Below the pieces are notes generated by a model, which was not told the origin of the DNA, did no database searches, and saw nothing but the letters and a program-made list of their open reading frames with translations. Of a stretch of DNA of 64,000 nt, positions 50,664-59,826 are shown in pieces (positions within the stretch are counted from its first letter, which is position 1; each line of letters opens with the position of its first letter). The DNA comes from Levilactobacillus brevis. Its GTDB lineage: Bacteria; Bacillota; Bacilli; Lactobacillales; Lactobacillaceae. A program made the translations under genes and the position numbers. Location of the stretch: NCBI GenBank assembly GCA_003666485.1, contig CP032931.1, positions 186,001 to 250,000 of the forward strand, read 5' to 3'.

Positions 50664-53470
50664 GCTTTAGAAGTTCTGTAAATCAGTAAGGTCAAGAACA
50701 GCTGGATGGCCAGCACTACGACGCCTATCGCTTTAGAAGTTCTGTAAATCAGTAAGGTCAAGAACTGAGACGACTAAACGTTTTCTGAAGTGGTTGCTTT
50801 AGAAGTTCTGTAAATCAGTAAGGTCAAGAACTTGTCCCAATCAATAGCAAGATTAATTTTAGCTTTAGAAGTTCTGTAAATCAGTAAGGTCAAGAACCTT
50901 CCGTAGTTTTATCTGCAACGGATAGGTGCTTTAGAAGTTCTGTAAATCAGTAAGGTCAAGAACGCCCTGGTTGCCGTCAACAACCCCGTAGGCGCTTTAG
51001 AAGTTCTGTAAATCAGTAAGGTCAAGAACGGTGTTGTGGGACACCGAAGTCTTTAGAGTGCTTTAGAAGTTCTGTAAATCAGTAAGGTCAAGAACACAAA
51101 CAGTGCTTGCAGTAGGCTTACAACGGCTTTAGAAGTTCTGTAAATCAGTAAGGTCAAGAACTCAACTCGTCAGATTTGTGCCATGATATACGCTTTAGAA
51201 GTTCTGTAAATCAGTAAGGTCAAGAACGCCAAGGGCTACTTGCGGTTAAACGGATGCGCTTTAGAAGTTCTGTAAATCAGTAAGGTCAAGAACTTAATCT
51301 CCTCTTTTTTGGGTTTAAGTATGGCTTTAGAAGTTCTGTAAATCAGTAAGGTCAAGAACTGTGGGATCACCATGGGAGTCCCACCAACCGCTTTAGAAGT
51401 TCTGTAAATCAGTAAGGTCAAGAACCAAAGAGCACTCGCAAGGACTTGGGAAAGCGCTTTAGAAGTTCTGTAAATCAGTAAGGTCAAGAACCCACGGGAA
51501 CCGTTACTGGTGTGTGCGTCGGCTTTAGAAGTTCTGTAAATCAGTAAGGTCAAGAACCATCCCCATCATGATGGCCTTTCAGAAATGCTTTAGAAGTTCT
51601 GTAAATCAGTAAGGTCAAGAACACGCTGTTCGGAGAATCTGCGGGGATGTAAGCTTTAGAAGTTCTGTAAATCAGTAAGGTCAAGAACTAAGTCAAACTA
51701 CACCGGGCGCCTGGCATCGCTTTAGAAGTTCTGTAAATCAGTAAGGTCAAGAACCAATGACCTGATTGACATCGACAATTACCTGCTTTAGAAGTTCTGT
51801 AAATCAGTAAGGTCAAGAACGGACAATTTAAGATATGTTAAGAATCATGAGCTTTAGAAGTTCTGTAAATCAGTAAGGTCAAGAACAAAAATATAAGACA
51901 AGAAATAAAGAGACTTGCTTTAGAAGTTCTGTAAATCAGTAAGGTCAAGAACGGGCCGTGGGTGGGACAAACTCACGGTTGCGCTTTAGAAGTTCTGTAA
52001 ATCAGTAAGGTCAAGAACACTGGGTTTATGACTGTTACACTTTATGGCGCTTTAGAAGTTCTGTAAATCAGTAAGGTCAAGAACACCCGAGCCAAAACCA
52101 GTGCCTGGTTGGGGGCTTTAGAAGTTCTGTAAATCAGTAAGGTCAAGAACGCGGCGGTGTCGGCCATGCTTTTAAGTGGGGCTTTAGAAGTTCTGTAAAT
52201 CAGTAAGGTCAAGAACCCGGCGGGCGTTGAGTACGATTTGGCGGGGGCTTTAGAAGTTCTGTAAATCAGTAAGGTCAAGAACGGGAGTTATTCTAGTACC
52301 ATCGAAAGAATTGCTTTAGAAGTTCTGTAAATCAGTAAGGTCAAGAACGCCAAGTAATGCAAGACGCCCACATCGTTGGCTTTAGAAGTTCTGTAAATCA
52401 GTAAGGTCAAGAACAATCAAACTTACTGGAACGCTTCTTAGGGTGCTTTAGAAGTTCTGTAAATCAGTAAGGTCAAGAACATTGCAGGTGCTTTACGTAG
52501 AGGCATACAAGCTTTAGAAGTTCTGTAAATCAGTAAGGTCAAGAACTCACCGGGTGCAGTTCGATGTTGCGCTTGTGCTTTAGAAGTTCTGTAAATCAGT
52601 AAGGTCAAGAACTTTATCTAGGGGGGTGCAGACATGATTGATGCTTTAGAAGTTCTGTAAATCAGTAAGGTCAAGAACACCAATTTGTCCGCATCCCCAA
52701 ATGCTACAGCTTTAGAAGTTCTGTAAATCAGTAAGGTCAAGAACAAGAAGAATTCAATCGCATGGGTGTTTCTGGCTTTAGAAGTTCTGTAAATCAGTAA
52801 GGTCAAGAACTTACGGGCGTAAGTCGCCTTTTGGTTCCCTGCTTTAGAAGTTCTGTAAATCAGTAAGGTCAAGAACCGATGCTTCAGTCTTTTAATCCAC
52901 AGATGAGCTTTAGAAGTTCTGTAAATCAGTAAGGTCAAGAACCGCCGTATGGGCTTGCCCCTGTGCTGGCTAGCTTTAGAAGTTCTGTAAATCAGTAAGG
53001 TCAAGAACTAAAGTTAAACGATTCGTTTAGTTGGAAGGGCTTTAGAAGTTCTGTAAATCAGTAAGGTCAAGAACTCGGTTTTAAGCCGACGGAGGAAGAC
53101 GTAGGCTTTAGAAGTTCTGTAAATCAGTAAGGTCAAGAACCGCAATGCCCGCAAGCACATGTATGGAGGTGCTTTAGAAGTTCTGTAAATCAGTAAGGTC
53201 AAGAACCATCCCCATCATGACGGCCTTTCAGCAATCGCTTTAGAAGTTCTGTAAATCAGTAAGGTCAAGAACCGCAGTAGTCAAACAGATTGACGAGCAG
53301 AAGCTTTAGAAGTTCTGTAAATCAATAAGGTCAAGAACTACTTGTGCACCCGCGGCATATGCTTTTCCGCTTTAGAAATTCTGTAAATCAGTAAGGTCAA
53401 GAGCTACTGCCCTGCAATTCCATAAGGGGCTGTGTTTTAAAAATTTTGCAAATCAATGAAGGTCATCGTC
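50664..53470 (+). CRISPR. CRISPR array, type II-A, 42 repeats plus a degenerate terminal repeat
   Basis: 36-bp repeat starting GCTTTAGAAGTTCTGTAAAT and ending AAGGTCAAGAAC, period 66 (30-bp spacers; spacer 14 is 29). First repeat 50664-50699; repeats 1-40 agree at every position checked; repeat 41 (53303) has one change, repeat 42 (53369-53404) two, and a decayed last unit follows at 53434-53470 after a 29-bp spacer. So 42 spacers in all. Orientation: leader by csn2, transcription on the plus strand, consistent with the minus-strand tracrRNA. Spacers 14 and 39 are near-identical. Confidence 0.97.
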
Positions 53471-53473
53471 AAA

Positions 53474-53507
53474 AAAGGGAACGCCAGCCAAAGCCAGCGT
53501 TCCCTTT
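53474..53507 (-). terminator. Terminator at the end of the array/EAL gene
   Basis: AAAGGGAACGC / GCGTTCCCTTT perfect stem; the longer T-run is on the minus strand, so it mainly serves the EAL gene, but it also closes the array side. Confidence 0.75.
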
Positions 53508-53526
53508 ACCTATACCTAAAAATCAA

Positions 53527-54186
53527 TTACCCAGCCGCATAAGGCACGGGTTTGCTATAGTAATACCCCTGCGTCATCCCGGCGTTGTACTGCTTGGCCA
53601 GGGCGACGTCGTTGGTATCTTCAATGCCCTCCAGCGTGAAGCCCAGCTGATACATGTCGGCAATTTTACGCCAGGCCTTTAAGCTTGGCAGCAATTCCTT
53701 TTGCCGGTGCTGCAGCCGGAAATTTTGCATGGCGAACTTGATGCTGTCCATGAAGGGCAGGACGTCTTGAATCTTGGGACCCCAGGGATTATCCGTCCCG
53801 ACATCATCAAGACTCAACTTAATGTCAAATGACCGATACAACGCAACGAAGCGGTGGAGTTCTTCCAAGCTTGGCGCCTCAGTCAATTCGACAATCAGAT
53901 TTAACTTTTTAATGGATTTTTTTAAGTGAATTAAGTGGCCAATCGTATGGATGTCTGAGAACTGCTGGCGATTTAAGTTCAGCGAGATCTCAGGATTGTC
54001 GGTGCGGTCCTTCAAGATGTTGGTGATTTCTTGATAGGACAACGACACCTGCTGGTCCATTGGAAGCGCGGTGAAATCAGTCGGGGTTACCCAGTAATCA
54101 TGATGATATGAGCGCAGTAACAGCTCATAGCCAGCTAACTTCTGCGTTGCCACGTTCACTTGTGGCTGGACGAAAAATCGATACAT
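53527..54186 (-). CDS. Stand-alone EAL-domain cyclic-di-GMP phosphodiesterase
   Basis: 219 residues, only an EAL domain, no sensor or GGDEF part. Catalytic positions look kept: Glu in YELLLRS (EAL motif, as E-L-L), Asn in ISLNLNRQ, Glu in VELTEAP, Asp-Asp in LSLDDVGTD, Lys in DSIKFAM, Glu in LEGIEDT and Gln in TQGYYYSKP. It probably degrades c-di-GMP or a similar signal. No diguanylate cyclase is in this window. Confidence 0.85.
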   Translation of the reverse strand: MYRFFVQPQVNVATQKLAGYELLLRSYHHDYWVTPTDFTALPMDQQVSLSYQEITNILKDRTDNPEISLNLNRQQFSDIHTIGHLIHLKKSIKKLNLIVELTEAPSLEELHRFVALYRSFDIKLSLDDVGTDNPWGPKIQDVLPFMDSIKFAMQNFRLQHRQKELLPSLKAWRKIADMYQLGFTLEGIEDTNDVALAKQYNAGMTQGYYYSKPVPYAAG

Positions 54187-54347
54187 TTAACAGAAAATCC
54201 CCTTTCCGGGTTAAACTCAGTTACTTACGGTACTGACCATTATACATCATCCTGGAATTATTTTATAGCCATAATGGTGTAGGACTTTAGTAATTATACC
54301 ACCCATTCCCGTCTGGTCGTCCGCTAAATGAGTCTGCTTGGCCAAAC

Positions 54348-54896
54348 TTAATGTGACACTTTGGCAGAACCAGCCGGCAAATTCAGCTCATAGGCGCGGC
54401 GGGCGTTGTCACCAGGCTCATCCACGTGAATGGTGCCGCGGTATTGGTAGCCCAGGCTGGTCGCGATGGCCTGCATCCGCTTGTTCATGTCGTGCGTGTC
54501 GATCCGAAAATTCCGAATGCCCGCTTGGTAGGCCTGGCTGATCAGGTTTGAGAAGAAGAAATGACTCAGATGATGCCCAGCAAAGTCAGCGCTCAAGGCG
54601 ATCCGGTGAATCGTGGCGTAGGGGTCCGTAGTATTTTGCCAGCCGGCACCCGCGATTTCGTGGTAGTTCGGGTCGTCAGCAATCACCTGTGCGGCGGTTC
54701 CTGCCACCTGACCGTCAATCAGCAACAGCCAGCTACATTGGGCCATAATATCGCGGCGAATGGCCGCCTCGTCCGGATAGCCATCCTGCCACTGTGGACT
54801 CCCATCCGCGTGCAATAACGCCTTAGCGTTTGCAATGATCGGCATGATTGCCGGCACGTCAGCCATCGTTGCCCGTTTGATATAAATTAAACTCAT
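54348..54896 (-). CDS. GNAT-family N-acetyltransferase
   Basis: 182 residues: IYIKRATMADVPAIMPII at the start, GNAT core with HRIALSADFAGHHLSHFFF (acetyl-CoA-binding region, the R/Q-x-x-G/A loop is modified to SADFAGHH) and FRIDTHDMNKRMQAIATSLGYQYRG. Substrate unknown. It stands alone upstream of the EAL gene. Confidence 0.85.
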   Translation of the reverse strand: MSLIYIKRATMADVPAIMPIIANAKALLHADGSPQWQDGYPDEAAIRRDIMAQCSWLLLIDGQVAGTAAQVIADDPNYHEIAGAGWQNTTDPYATIHRIALSADFAGHHLSHFFFSNLISQAYQAGIRNFRIDTHDMNKRMQAIATSLGYQYRGTIHVDEPGDNARRAYELNLPAGSAKVSH

Positions 54897-55094
54897 GAAT
54901 TGTCCGCCACCGTTTCGCTTAGAATAACCTCTAGGATACCACTAAACGTTAGTGGAGGGATAGTGATTGCGACGGTCACGGGTTGGGGAAGATGAACAAT
55001 TATTTTGTAAAGCCATTTCGCGTACCGGTAAGGCGAACCACCACACCGTACAAAAAATCGGCCAGGCCGCAGCCTAACCGATTTGTCTGAATAG

Positions 55095-55952
55095 TTAAAG
55101 GGCGCTGTTGTACAGCGATTCGACGTAACTCGCAATCGAGCCGCCCACCAAGTTGGCCGCAATAAAGCCAAAGATGAAGAACGCCACGACCAAGGCCAAT
55201 TCCGCCAGCAGGACCGTGTAGAACTTGTCCATCCGGGGCAGGGCCACGTCGTCGATGATAATGAAGATGAACGCCGCGCTGAGCAGGATGTTGGCGGGAA
55301 CCAGGAATAACAGGAAGATGCTTAGGCTGGAGAAGTTTCCCGCACCCGTGATCATCCCGAGTAGGAACGTAATCAGATTGAAGATCAACAAGAGGTTGGT
55401 GACCCCAGCAAAGTGATTGAGGAATTCCCAGAAATTCTGCGTCTCACCGGTAATGATTCGCCGAAAGGCATAGCTAATGCCGACGTAGATGGCGTAGCCG
55501 ATGATGATCAAGAAAAATAGGGTCAGCCCGGTCTTGAAAATGAGGCCGTTGACGTTGAGCACGCGGCTTAGTTCGGCGGCAGCATATTGATCCATCGAAC
55601 GGATGGCCAGAGTCGTCAGCTTTTGGCTAAGGATGACCAACGTTAAGGAGAGCAGCAGGGCTTCGACCACCAAGGAGATCAGGCCGAAGAAACGGTTCGT
55701 GCCAGGGAGGGCCTGGCTAGGGTGCCGCAGTGTGGCGAAGTACCAGTTGAAGTAGTTCCCGGTAGCGCCAGTCGGTTTACCGGTGGGCGTTGTGGCTTGT
55801 GGGGCCGGTTGTGGCTGGGCCGTTGGCGTCGGTTCCGGTTGGACGGGGTCCGCAGTTGCGGCGCTCACGGCGTAGCCACATTTGGGGCAGAACTTGGCGT
55901 CTGGTTTTAGTTCATTGCCGCAGTGGGGGCAAAATTTAGATTGGTTGGTCAT
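55095..55952 (-). CDS. Zinc-ribbon membrane protein, fourth of an operon
   Basis: 285 residues. N-terminal double zinc ribbon (FCPHCGNELKPDAKFCPKCG, two CxxC pairs), a Pro/Gln/Thr linker, then about five or six membrane helices. Such architecture is found in DUF6574-like Firmicute proteins of unknown function. Starts 12 bp after the TcaA-like gene. Last of four genes in a row that each begin with a zinc ribbon. Confidence 0.8.
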   Translation of the reverse strand: MTNQSKFCPHCGNELKPDAKFCPKCGYAVSAATADPVQPEPTPTAQPQPAPQATTPTGKPTGATGNYFNWYFATLRHPSQALPGTNRFFGLISLVVEALLLSLTLVILSQKLTTLAIRSMDQYAAAELSRVLNVNGLIFKTGLTLFFLIIIGYAIYVGISYAFRRIITGETQNFWEFLNHFAGVTNLLLIFNLITFLLGMITGAGNFSSLSIFLLFLVPANILLSAAFIFIIIDDVALPRMDKFYTVLLAELALVVAFFIFGFIAANLVGGSIASYVESLYNSAL

Positions 55953-55964
55953 GGTATCGTCTCC

Positions 55965-57437
55965 TTAGTCTTCGTCTTCATGCCGGTCGTCGGTCTTGAC
56001 GGCGTGCCCGTATTTCACGATTTCATAGCTCTGTGACGAGTCATCGTTGCCGGCTGGTTGAACGGTGGCGGTGTATTGGAAGTCTTGGACGTGATCGTAA
56101 TCGTAGTTGGTCAGACCGAAGTCGTATTCCACGGTAAACGTGACGATGCTGGTGCCGTTGGGGCCGGGATTGACGGCGGACACGTGGGTATCCATGCCGA
56201 TTGCGTCCAGGTCATCGTTGTCGTAATACCCTCTGGCCATCTTCTTGAGGTCGGTGTAGTACGCGTTGTTGGCGCCGTTGACAAAGAAATCAGACATCGG
56301 ATCACCGTTATCGTCGGTCGCATCGTCGGTTCCGCCAAATCTGGCTAACCCGTCAGCCGCCTCAAACAGGTTACTGATCAAATCATCGGCGTCGCTCTGG
56401 TCCATCAGATCCTTGTAGTCCAAGTCGACGTAGCTGTCATCATCGCTCTTCTTCAGCTTGGTTGTCGGCGTCGTGGCCTTACCAATGTCAGAGGTGTAGG
56501 CTGCGTAGACCGCCATATCCGAAGACCACGGTTCGTTCTTCAACTGGTAAGACCCGCTACTATCGGCGGTTCCGAGCTTCTTACCATTGAGGTAAACGGT
56601 GGATCCGGGGACCGTGTCTAACTCCACGGTAATAGTCGTCAGTTGTAGGTCGTAAGTCTTGTTAGTCGTGATGTGATAATCGCTGCTATTGGTCAGATTG
56701 TGGCCGCCGATTCGGCCCTTGGATTGCAGGTGATACTCACCCGGCACCAGGGCGCTGAGCTTCTTGGTGTAGTTGTCGGTCGTGGCCGTCGCGATTTTGT
56801 GATTGTCCAGCGTGATGACGTTGCCCGTGTGATTGGTGGTCACAGTCGGGTAGACGGGGCTGACGCTGATTTGGTACTTGGGGAAGAATAAGAAATGCCG
56901 CCCGGTTTGTTCGTAGACGAAGTTGCCATCGCTGGAACGACCGCTGCTGGCGAGGTCGGCCTTTAATTTACTGAGGTCGCGCGCGTGATCGCTGTAGTAG
57001 CGGTTGATGGGTAGCAGCTTTTGCTTGTTGAGCGTCAAGTCGGTGCTGGCGCTGGTAAAGTCGGCCGTTAAATGTTGGCCGCTCTTGATGTCGTCGATGG
57101 TCCGGTTGAGCGTGGCCGTACGGGAATAATGGCTACTGCCCCAGGCAAAGCAGGCAATCAAAACCACGGCCAGACCGCCTAGGCCCCACCACAACCGTTT
57201 CTTTTTCTTGGACCACGGTTGGCGGACCCGTCGCGTTGGTTGTGCGGTCGGGGTAGCTGTCGTTTGCGTCGGGGTTGGCTGGGGCTGACCGGCCGCCTGT
57301 TTAGCCGCCTGCAGGTCGTACCCACAGTTGGGGCAGAAGGTGTCGGTCGCGGCGACGGGTTGACCACAGTTGGGGCAGAAATTAGCCTGGGCCCCGGGTT
57401 GCTCGTTGGCCGGTGCGTGAAAAGTCAGTGGCTTCAT
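55965..57437 (-). CDS. TcaA-like zinc-ribbon membrane protein
   Basis: 490 residues from ATG 57437. Zinc ribbon with FCPNCGQPVAATDTFCPNCG (about 20-39), Gln/Thr-rich linker, one membrane helix (LWWGLGGLAVVLIACFAWG), then a large extracellular part with repeated beta domains: LVPGEYHLQSKGRIGG and TTITVELDTVPGSTVYLNGK, as in TcaA and PEGA-type proteins. TcaA in staphylococci affects glycopeptide susceptibility. Its start overlaps the stop of the preceding gene (ATGA). Confidence 0.8.
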   Translation of the reverse strand: MKPLTFHAPANEQPGAQANFCPNCGQPVAATDTFCPNCGYDLQAAKQAAGQPQPTPTQTTATPTAQPTRRVRQPWSKKKKRLWWGLGGLAVVLIACFAWGSSHYSRTATLNRTIDDIKSGQHLTADFTSASTDLTLNKQKLLPINRYYSDHARDLSKLKADLASSGRSSDGNFVYEQTGRHFLFFPKYQISVSPVYPTVTTNHTGNVITLDNHKIATATTDNYTKKLSALVPGEYHLQSKGRIGGHNLTNSSDYHITTNKTYDLQLTTITVELDTVPGSTVYLNGKKLGTADSSGSYQLKNEPWSSDMAVYAAYTSDIGKATTPTTKLKKSDDDSYVDLDYKDLMDQSDADDLISNLFEAADGLARFGGTDDATDDNGDPMSDFFVNGANNAYYTDLKKMARGYYDNDDLDAIGMDTHVSAVNPGPNGTSIVTFTVEYDFGLTNYDYDHVQDFQYTATVQPAGNDDSSQSYEIVKYGHAVKTDDRHEDED

Positions 57438-57892
57438 GGCCGCGCCTCCATTCTCGAGGAGGCATCCACAACCAGCGCTTCGCCGTACAGGCACAACTGG
57501 CTCGGTTGCATGGGTTCAGGTTGGATGGACACCCGCGTCACACCGGCATAGCCCTTGGCCAGCAGGAGCGCGTAAACGTGTTTGAACAAGTCCTCCCAGG
57601 CCGCCTTGGCGCCAGCACGCGGGGCAACGTCGCTTTCCGCAAAAATCAGACCGGCTGATCGGTAGCCAGCGGGGATCGTTTGGTCCGCCGTGATTTTAAA
57701 ATTCTTGGTTTGGGCGACCTCATCGGGGGTCAGCTCTAGGTCAAATAAGGGGAAGGTCTGGTCCGCAGCGTGGGGAATCAGCGCGTACTCGTCAGCGGCA
57801 GACAGCGTCGTGCCACATTTCAAGCAGAAATTAGCGTCGGCCGCGTTCTGGTTACCACAGTTGGAACAGATCCGGTAGTAAGTTTGCTTCAT
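57434..57892 (-). CDS. Zinc-ribbon soluble protein
   Basis: 152 residues: N-terminal zinc ribbon ICSNCGNQNAADANFCLKCG and then a soluble domain without membrane helices (LTPDEVAQTKNFKITADQ, later AAWEDLFKHVYALLLAKGY). Overlaps the next gene by 4 bp and follows the upstream TcaA-like gene by 17 bp. Family not recognised beyond the ribbon. Confidence 0.72.
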   Translation of the reverse strand: MKQTYYRICSNCGNQNAADANFCLKCGTTLSAADEYALIPHAADQTFPLFDLELTPDEVAQTKNFKITADQTIPAGYRSAGLIFAESDVAPRAGAKAAWEDLFKHVYALLLAKGYAGVTRVSIQPEPMQPSQLCLYGEALVVDASSRMEARP

Positions 57893-57909
57893 GGGGAAAC
57901 GTCCTTTCT

Positions 57910-59025
57910 TTAGTCGTCGGTATCGACAGTTTCAAATTTACCCGAATCCGAATTGTATTCGGACAAGATATCGTGGATGTCATCGTAGCGGTAGGTGCCG
58001 TAGTGGTCGCCGGTGTCCGCGTCGTACAGCTTGACTTCGGTCACGTCCGGGTGGGCCTCCGATTCCGTGTAGGTGTAATCATCTTCGCTATCAATATAAT
58101 CATTATCATTCAGCTCATCGACCGCTATTTGGGCATTGGTCGACAGGTCGTCGTAACTATCGTAGTCGTTATCGCTATCGTCATCGTAATCGTCATCATC
58201 GTGGGTCGTGTTGTCCGTGACCTGGCCGTTGGTGGCGTCTCTGACGGTAGCCTCATCGTCGTTGGCGTTGGTCGTGTCATGGCCCTTACGGCTGGCCTGG
58301 GCGATCAGGTCCACGTGCTTGGCGACGTCGTTACTGGCAATCAGATTCGCCGACACCTTAGCGTGAGAGCGACTCCCACTGAGCTTAAAAGTGTAATGAC
58401 CCGGGAACAGCGGCCCCGCCTTAAAGGTGTAGTGGTCGTTCTTCGAGGTCGTCAGGGCGTGACTGTTGGCCATGAGCGTCGCGTTGGCCACGTTGGTCGT
58501 CAAGACGGGATGCATGGTCGTGACCCGTAGTTTATAGATGGGGAAGACTAGCAGGCTGTGACCGGTCGTGACTAACGAGAAGGTGTGATCGCGCGTTTCA
58601 CCCTTGGTCTGCAGGTCCGTCTTCATGGTCTTGACATAATTGGGATGCGACCGCGCGTAGGTCAACAGTGGCTGGACGGTATTGCCGGTAATCTTGAGAT
58701 TGGGGTTATCGCTGACCAGGCGCTGGGCCAGATCATCACTCTGGTTATCGGTGATGTAGTCCGTGATCGTGGCAATCTGCTTTTCTTTACCGGCCTGCTT
58801 GTTGTAAAAGGAAAATCCCAGGACAATAACGGCAATCGCAGCAACGGCTAGCACGCACCAAACGCCGCGGCTGAGCCATTTCGACCGCTTACCCGGCTTA
58901 GACGACGTGTGGTGTCGTTGCCGCCGTTGTGGTTTAGCGGGGGCCTGGCTGAGGTCAAACCCACAGTGCTCACAAAACATGCTGTCTGCCGCAACTTTTT
59001 GATGACAGTTCGGACAAGTCTTCAT
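57910..59025 (-). CDS. TcaA-like zinc-ribbon membrane protein, first of the operon
   Basis: 371 residues from ATG 59025 (AAGGAG upstream; the GTG at 59037 overlaps it). Zinc ribbon TCPNCHQKVAADSMFCEHCG, basic linker (QRRQRHHTSSKPGKRSK), one membrane helix (VWCVLAVAAIAVIVLGFSFY), then an extracellular TcaA-like part (GPLFPGHYTFKLSGS) and an acidic Asp-rich stretch (DDDDYDDDSDNDYDSYDD) before a C-terminal domain. Function inferred only from similarity of layout. Confidence 0.78.
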   Translation of the reverse strand: MKTCPNCHQKVAADSMFCEHCGFDLSQAPAKPQRRQRHHTSSKPGKRSKWLSRGVWCVLAVAAIAVIVLGFSFYNKQAGKEKQIATITDYITDNQSDDLAQRLVSDNPNLKITGNTVQPLLTYARSHPNYVKTMKTDLQTKGETRDHTFSLVTTGHSLLVFPIYKLRVTTMHPVLTTNVANATLMANSHALTTSKNDHYTFKAGPLFPGHYTFKLSGSRSHAKVSANLIASNDVAKHVDLIAQASRKGHDTTNANDDEATVRDATNGQVTDNTTHDDDDYDDDSDNDYDSYDDLSTNAQIAVDELNDNDYIDSEDDYTYTESEAHPDVTEVKLYDADTGDHYGTYRYDDIHDILSEYNSDSGKFETVDTDD

Positions 59026-59287
59026 TTGAAAGTTCACTCCTTAACGGGTGGGCGCGGGGTGACTATGTATGACATGAATAGGACTTGGTAAGAATACTTG
59101 GCGCCCACACCTAGATAGTTTCTTAAGTTTTTGCTACGTTTATTATTATACGCCAATCCGGGCTGAGTGGGTGGTTGGTTTTCACAAATGAGTTGACTCA
59201 AGGTTGCAAGTTTAAAAGTAGCTAAATTTATGGTGACACCAAGGTTTACAGGGATAAATTTAGTCTTTGAACGTACCTTGCTCTGTG

Positions 59288-59471
59288 CTGGCCGCCTTAC
59301 CGTTCGCCAAATTTGGACTGTGACGCTGTGGGAAGGACCGGTCGAAGCCAAAGGGCGGTCTTCAACCTCGCTTCGAGCCGAAAGTCACGTCTCGAAGACG
59401 CCAGTTTCCAAGCAAATCACTTGAAAACTCCCACGGCTGAGTCCAAATTTAGCTCACTCACGGCTACGCGG
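59288..59471. repeat. 184-bp intergenic repeat, copy B
   Basis: Aligns gap-free with 21755-21938 (13 mismatches). It lies in the 801-bp region 59026-59826, in which only this repeat, the broken peptide frame after it and the nudix terminator were recognised. See copy A for internal structure. Confidence 0.85.
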
Positions 59472-59485
59472 GAGATCACCCACTA

Positions 59486-59581
59486 ATGTAGCTGGACATT
59501 GCCATTTCAGCGATTTTCCTGTTAATTTTGTGGTTAACCACCGACGTAACCGGAGGCAGTCAGAGATGGAGGTCGCTGTGA
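59486..59581 (+). pseudogene. Broken tiny hydrophobic ORF after repeat copy B
   Basis: Matches the position and first bases of the 27-codon frame after copy A (ATG followed by T-G/A-G), but the second codon here is TAG. The remaining frame still reads a hydrophobic core (IAISAIFLLILWLT). Suggests the peptide is part of the repeated unit and has decayed in this copy. Confidence 0.35.
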
Positions 59582-59695
59582 CAACGGTGTTAGCTGAGCG
59601 TTATCAGGTGTTTTTGTACTTGCAACCTTTAATGAGTTGATATTTGGCGAGTCGTCGTTAGATGGGGTGCGTGGATTTGAAAAAGTCTGCGCACG

Positions 59696-59729
59696 AAAAA
59701 TGCGTCCGGGAGAAAATAGCCAGACGCAT
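59696..59729 (-). terminator. Rho-independent terminator of the nudix gene
   Basis: ATGCGTCcGG / CCaGACGCAT stem with T5 on the minus strand. Confidence 0.65.
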
Positions 59730-59826
59730 GAGTTGGGTTGTTAAATTGGCAGGGCCGTCAAGCAAAAACCGATGCCACCGGGTAACTGGTGTGCTAGGCC
59801 CTATCACAGTGATTGGCAAGCACGGA

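Noticed and set aside
51359-51395. Hairpin in spacer 11 (GTGGGA...TCCCAC)
   Set aside because: An inverted repeat contained in one spacer reflects the captured target and has no sign of function in the array.
50555-53202. Minus-strand reading frames with repeated LTLLIYRTSKA in the CRISPR array
   Set aside because: They are the translation of the CRISPR repeat on the opposite strand; the 66-base period keeps frames open. Not repeat proteins.
50664-53433. Self-targeting spacers
   Set aside because: Reading the 42 spacers against the rest of the window, no match beyond short chance identity was seen. The whole genome could not be searched.
57973-58530. 185-residue Val/Ile-rich plus-strand frame
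   Set aside because: Antisense to the Asp-rich part of a TcaA-like gene; the GAT/GAC codons read as ATC/GTC in reverse and give a false membrane protein.
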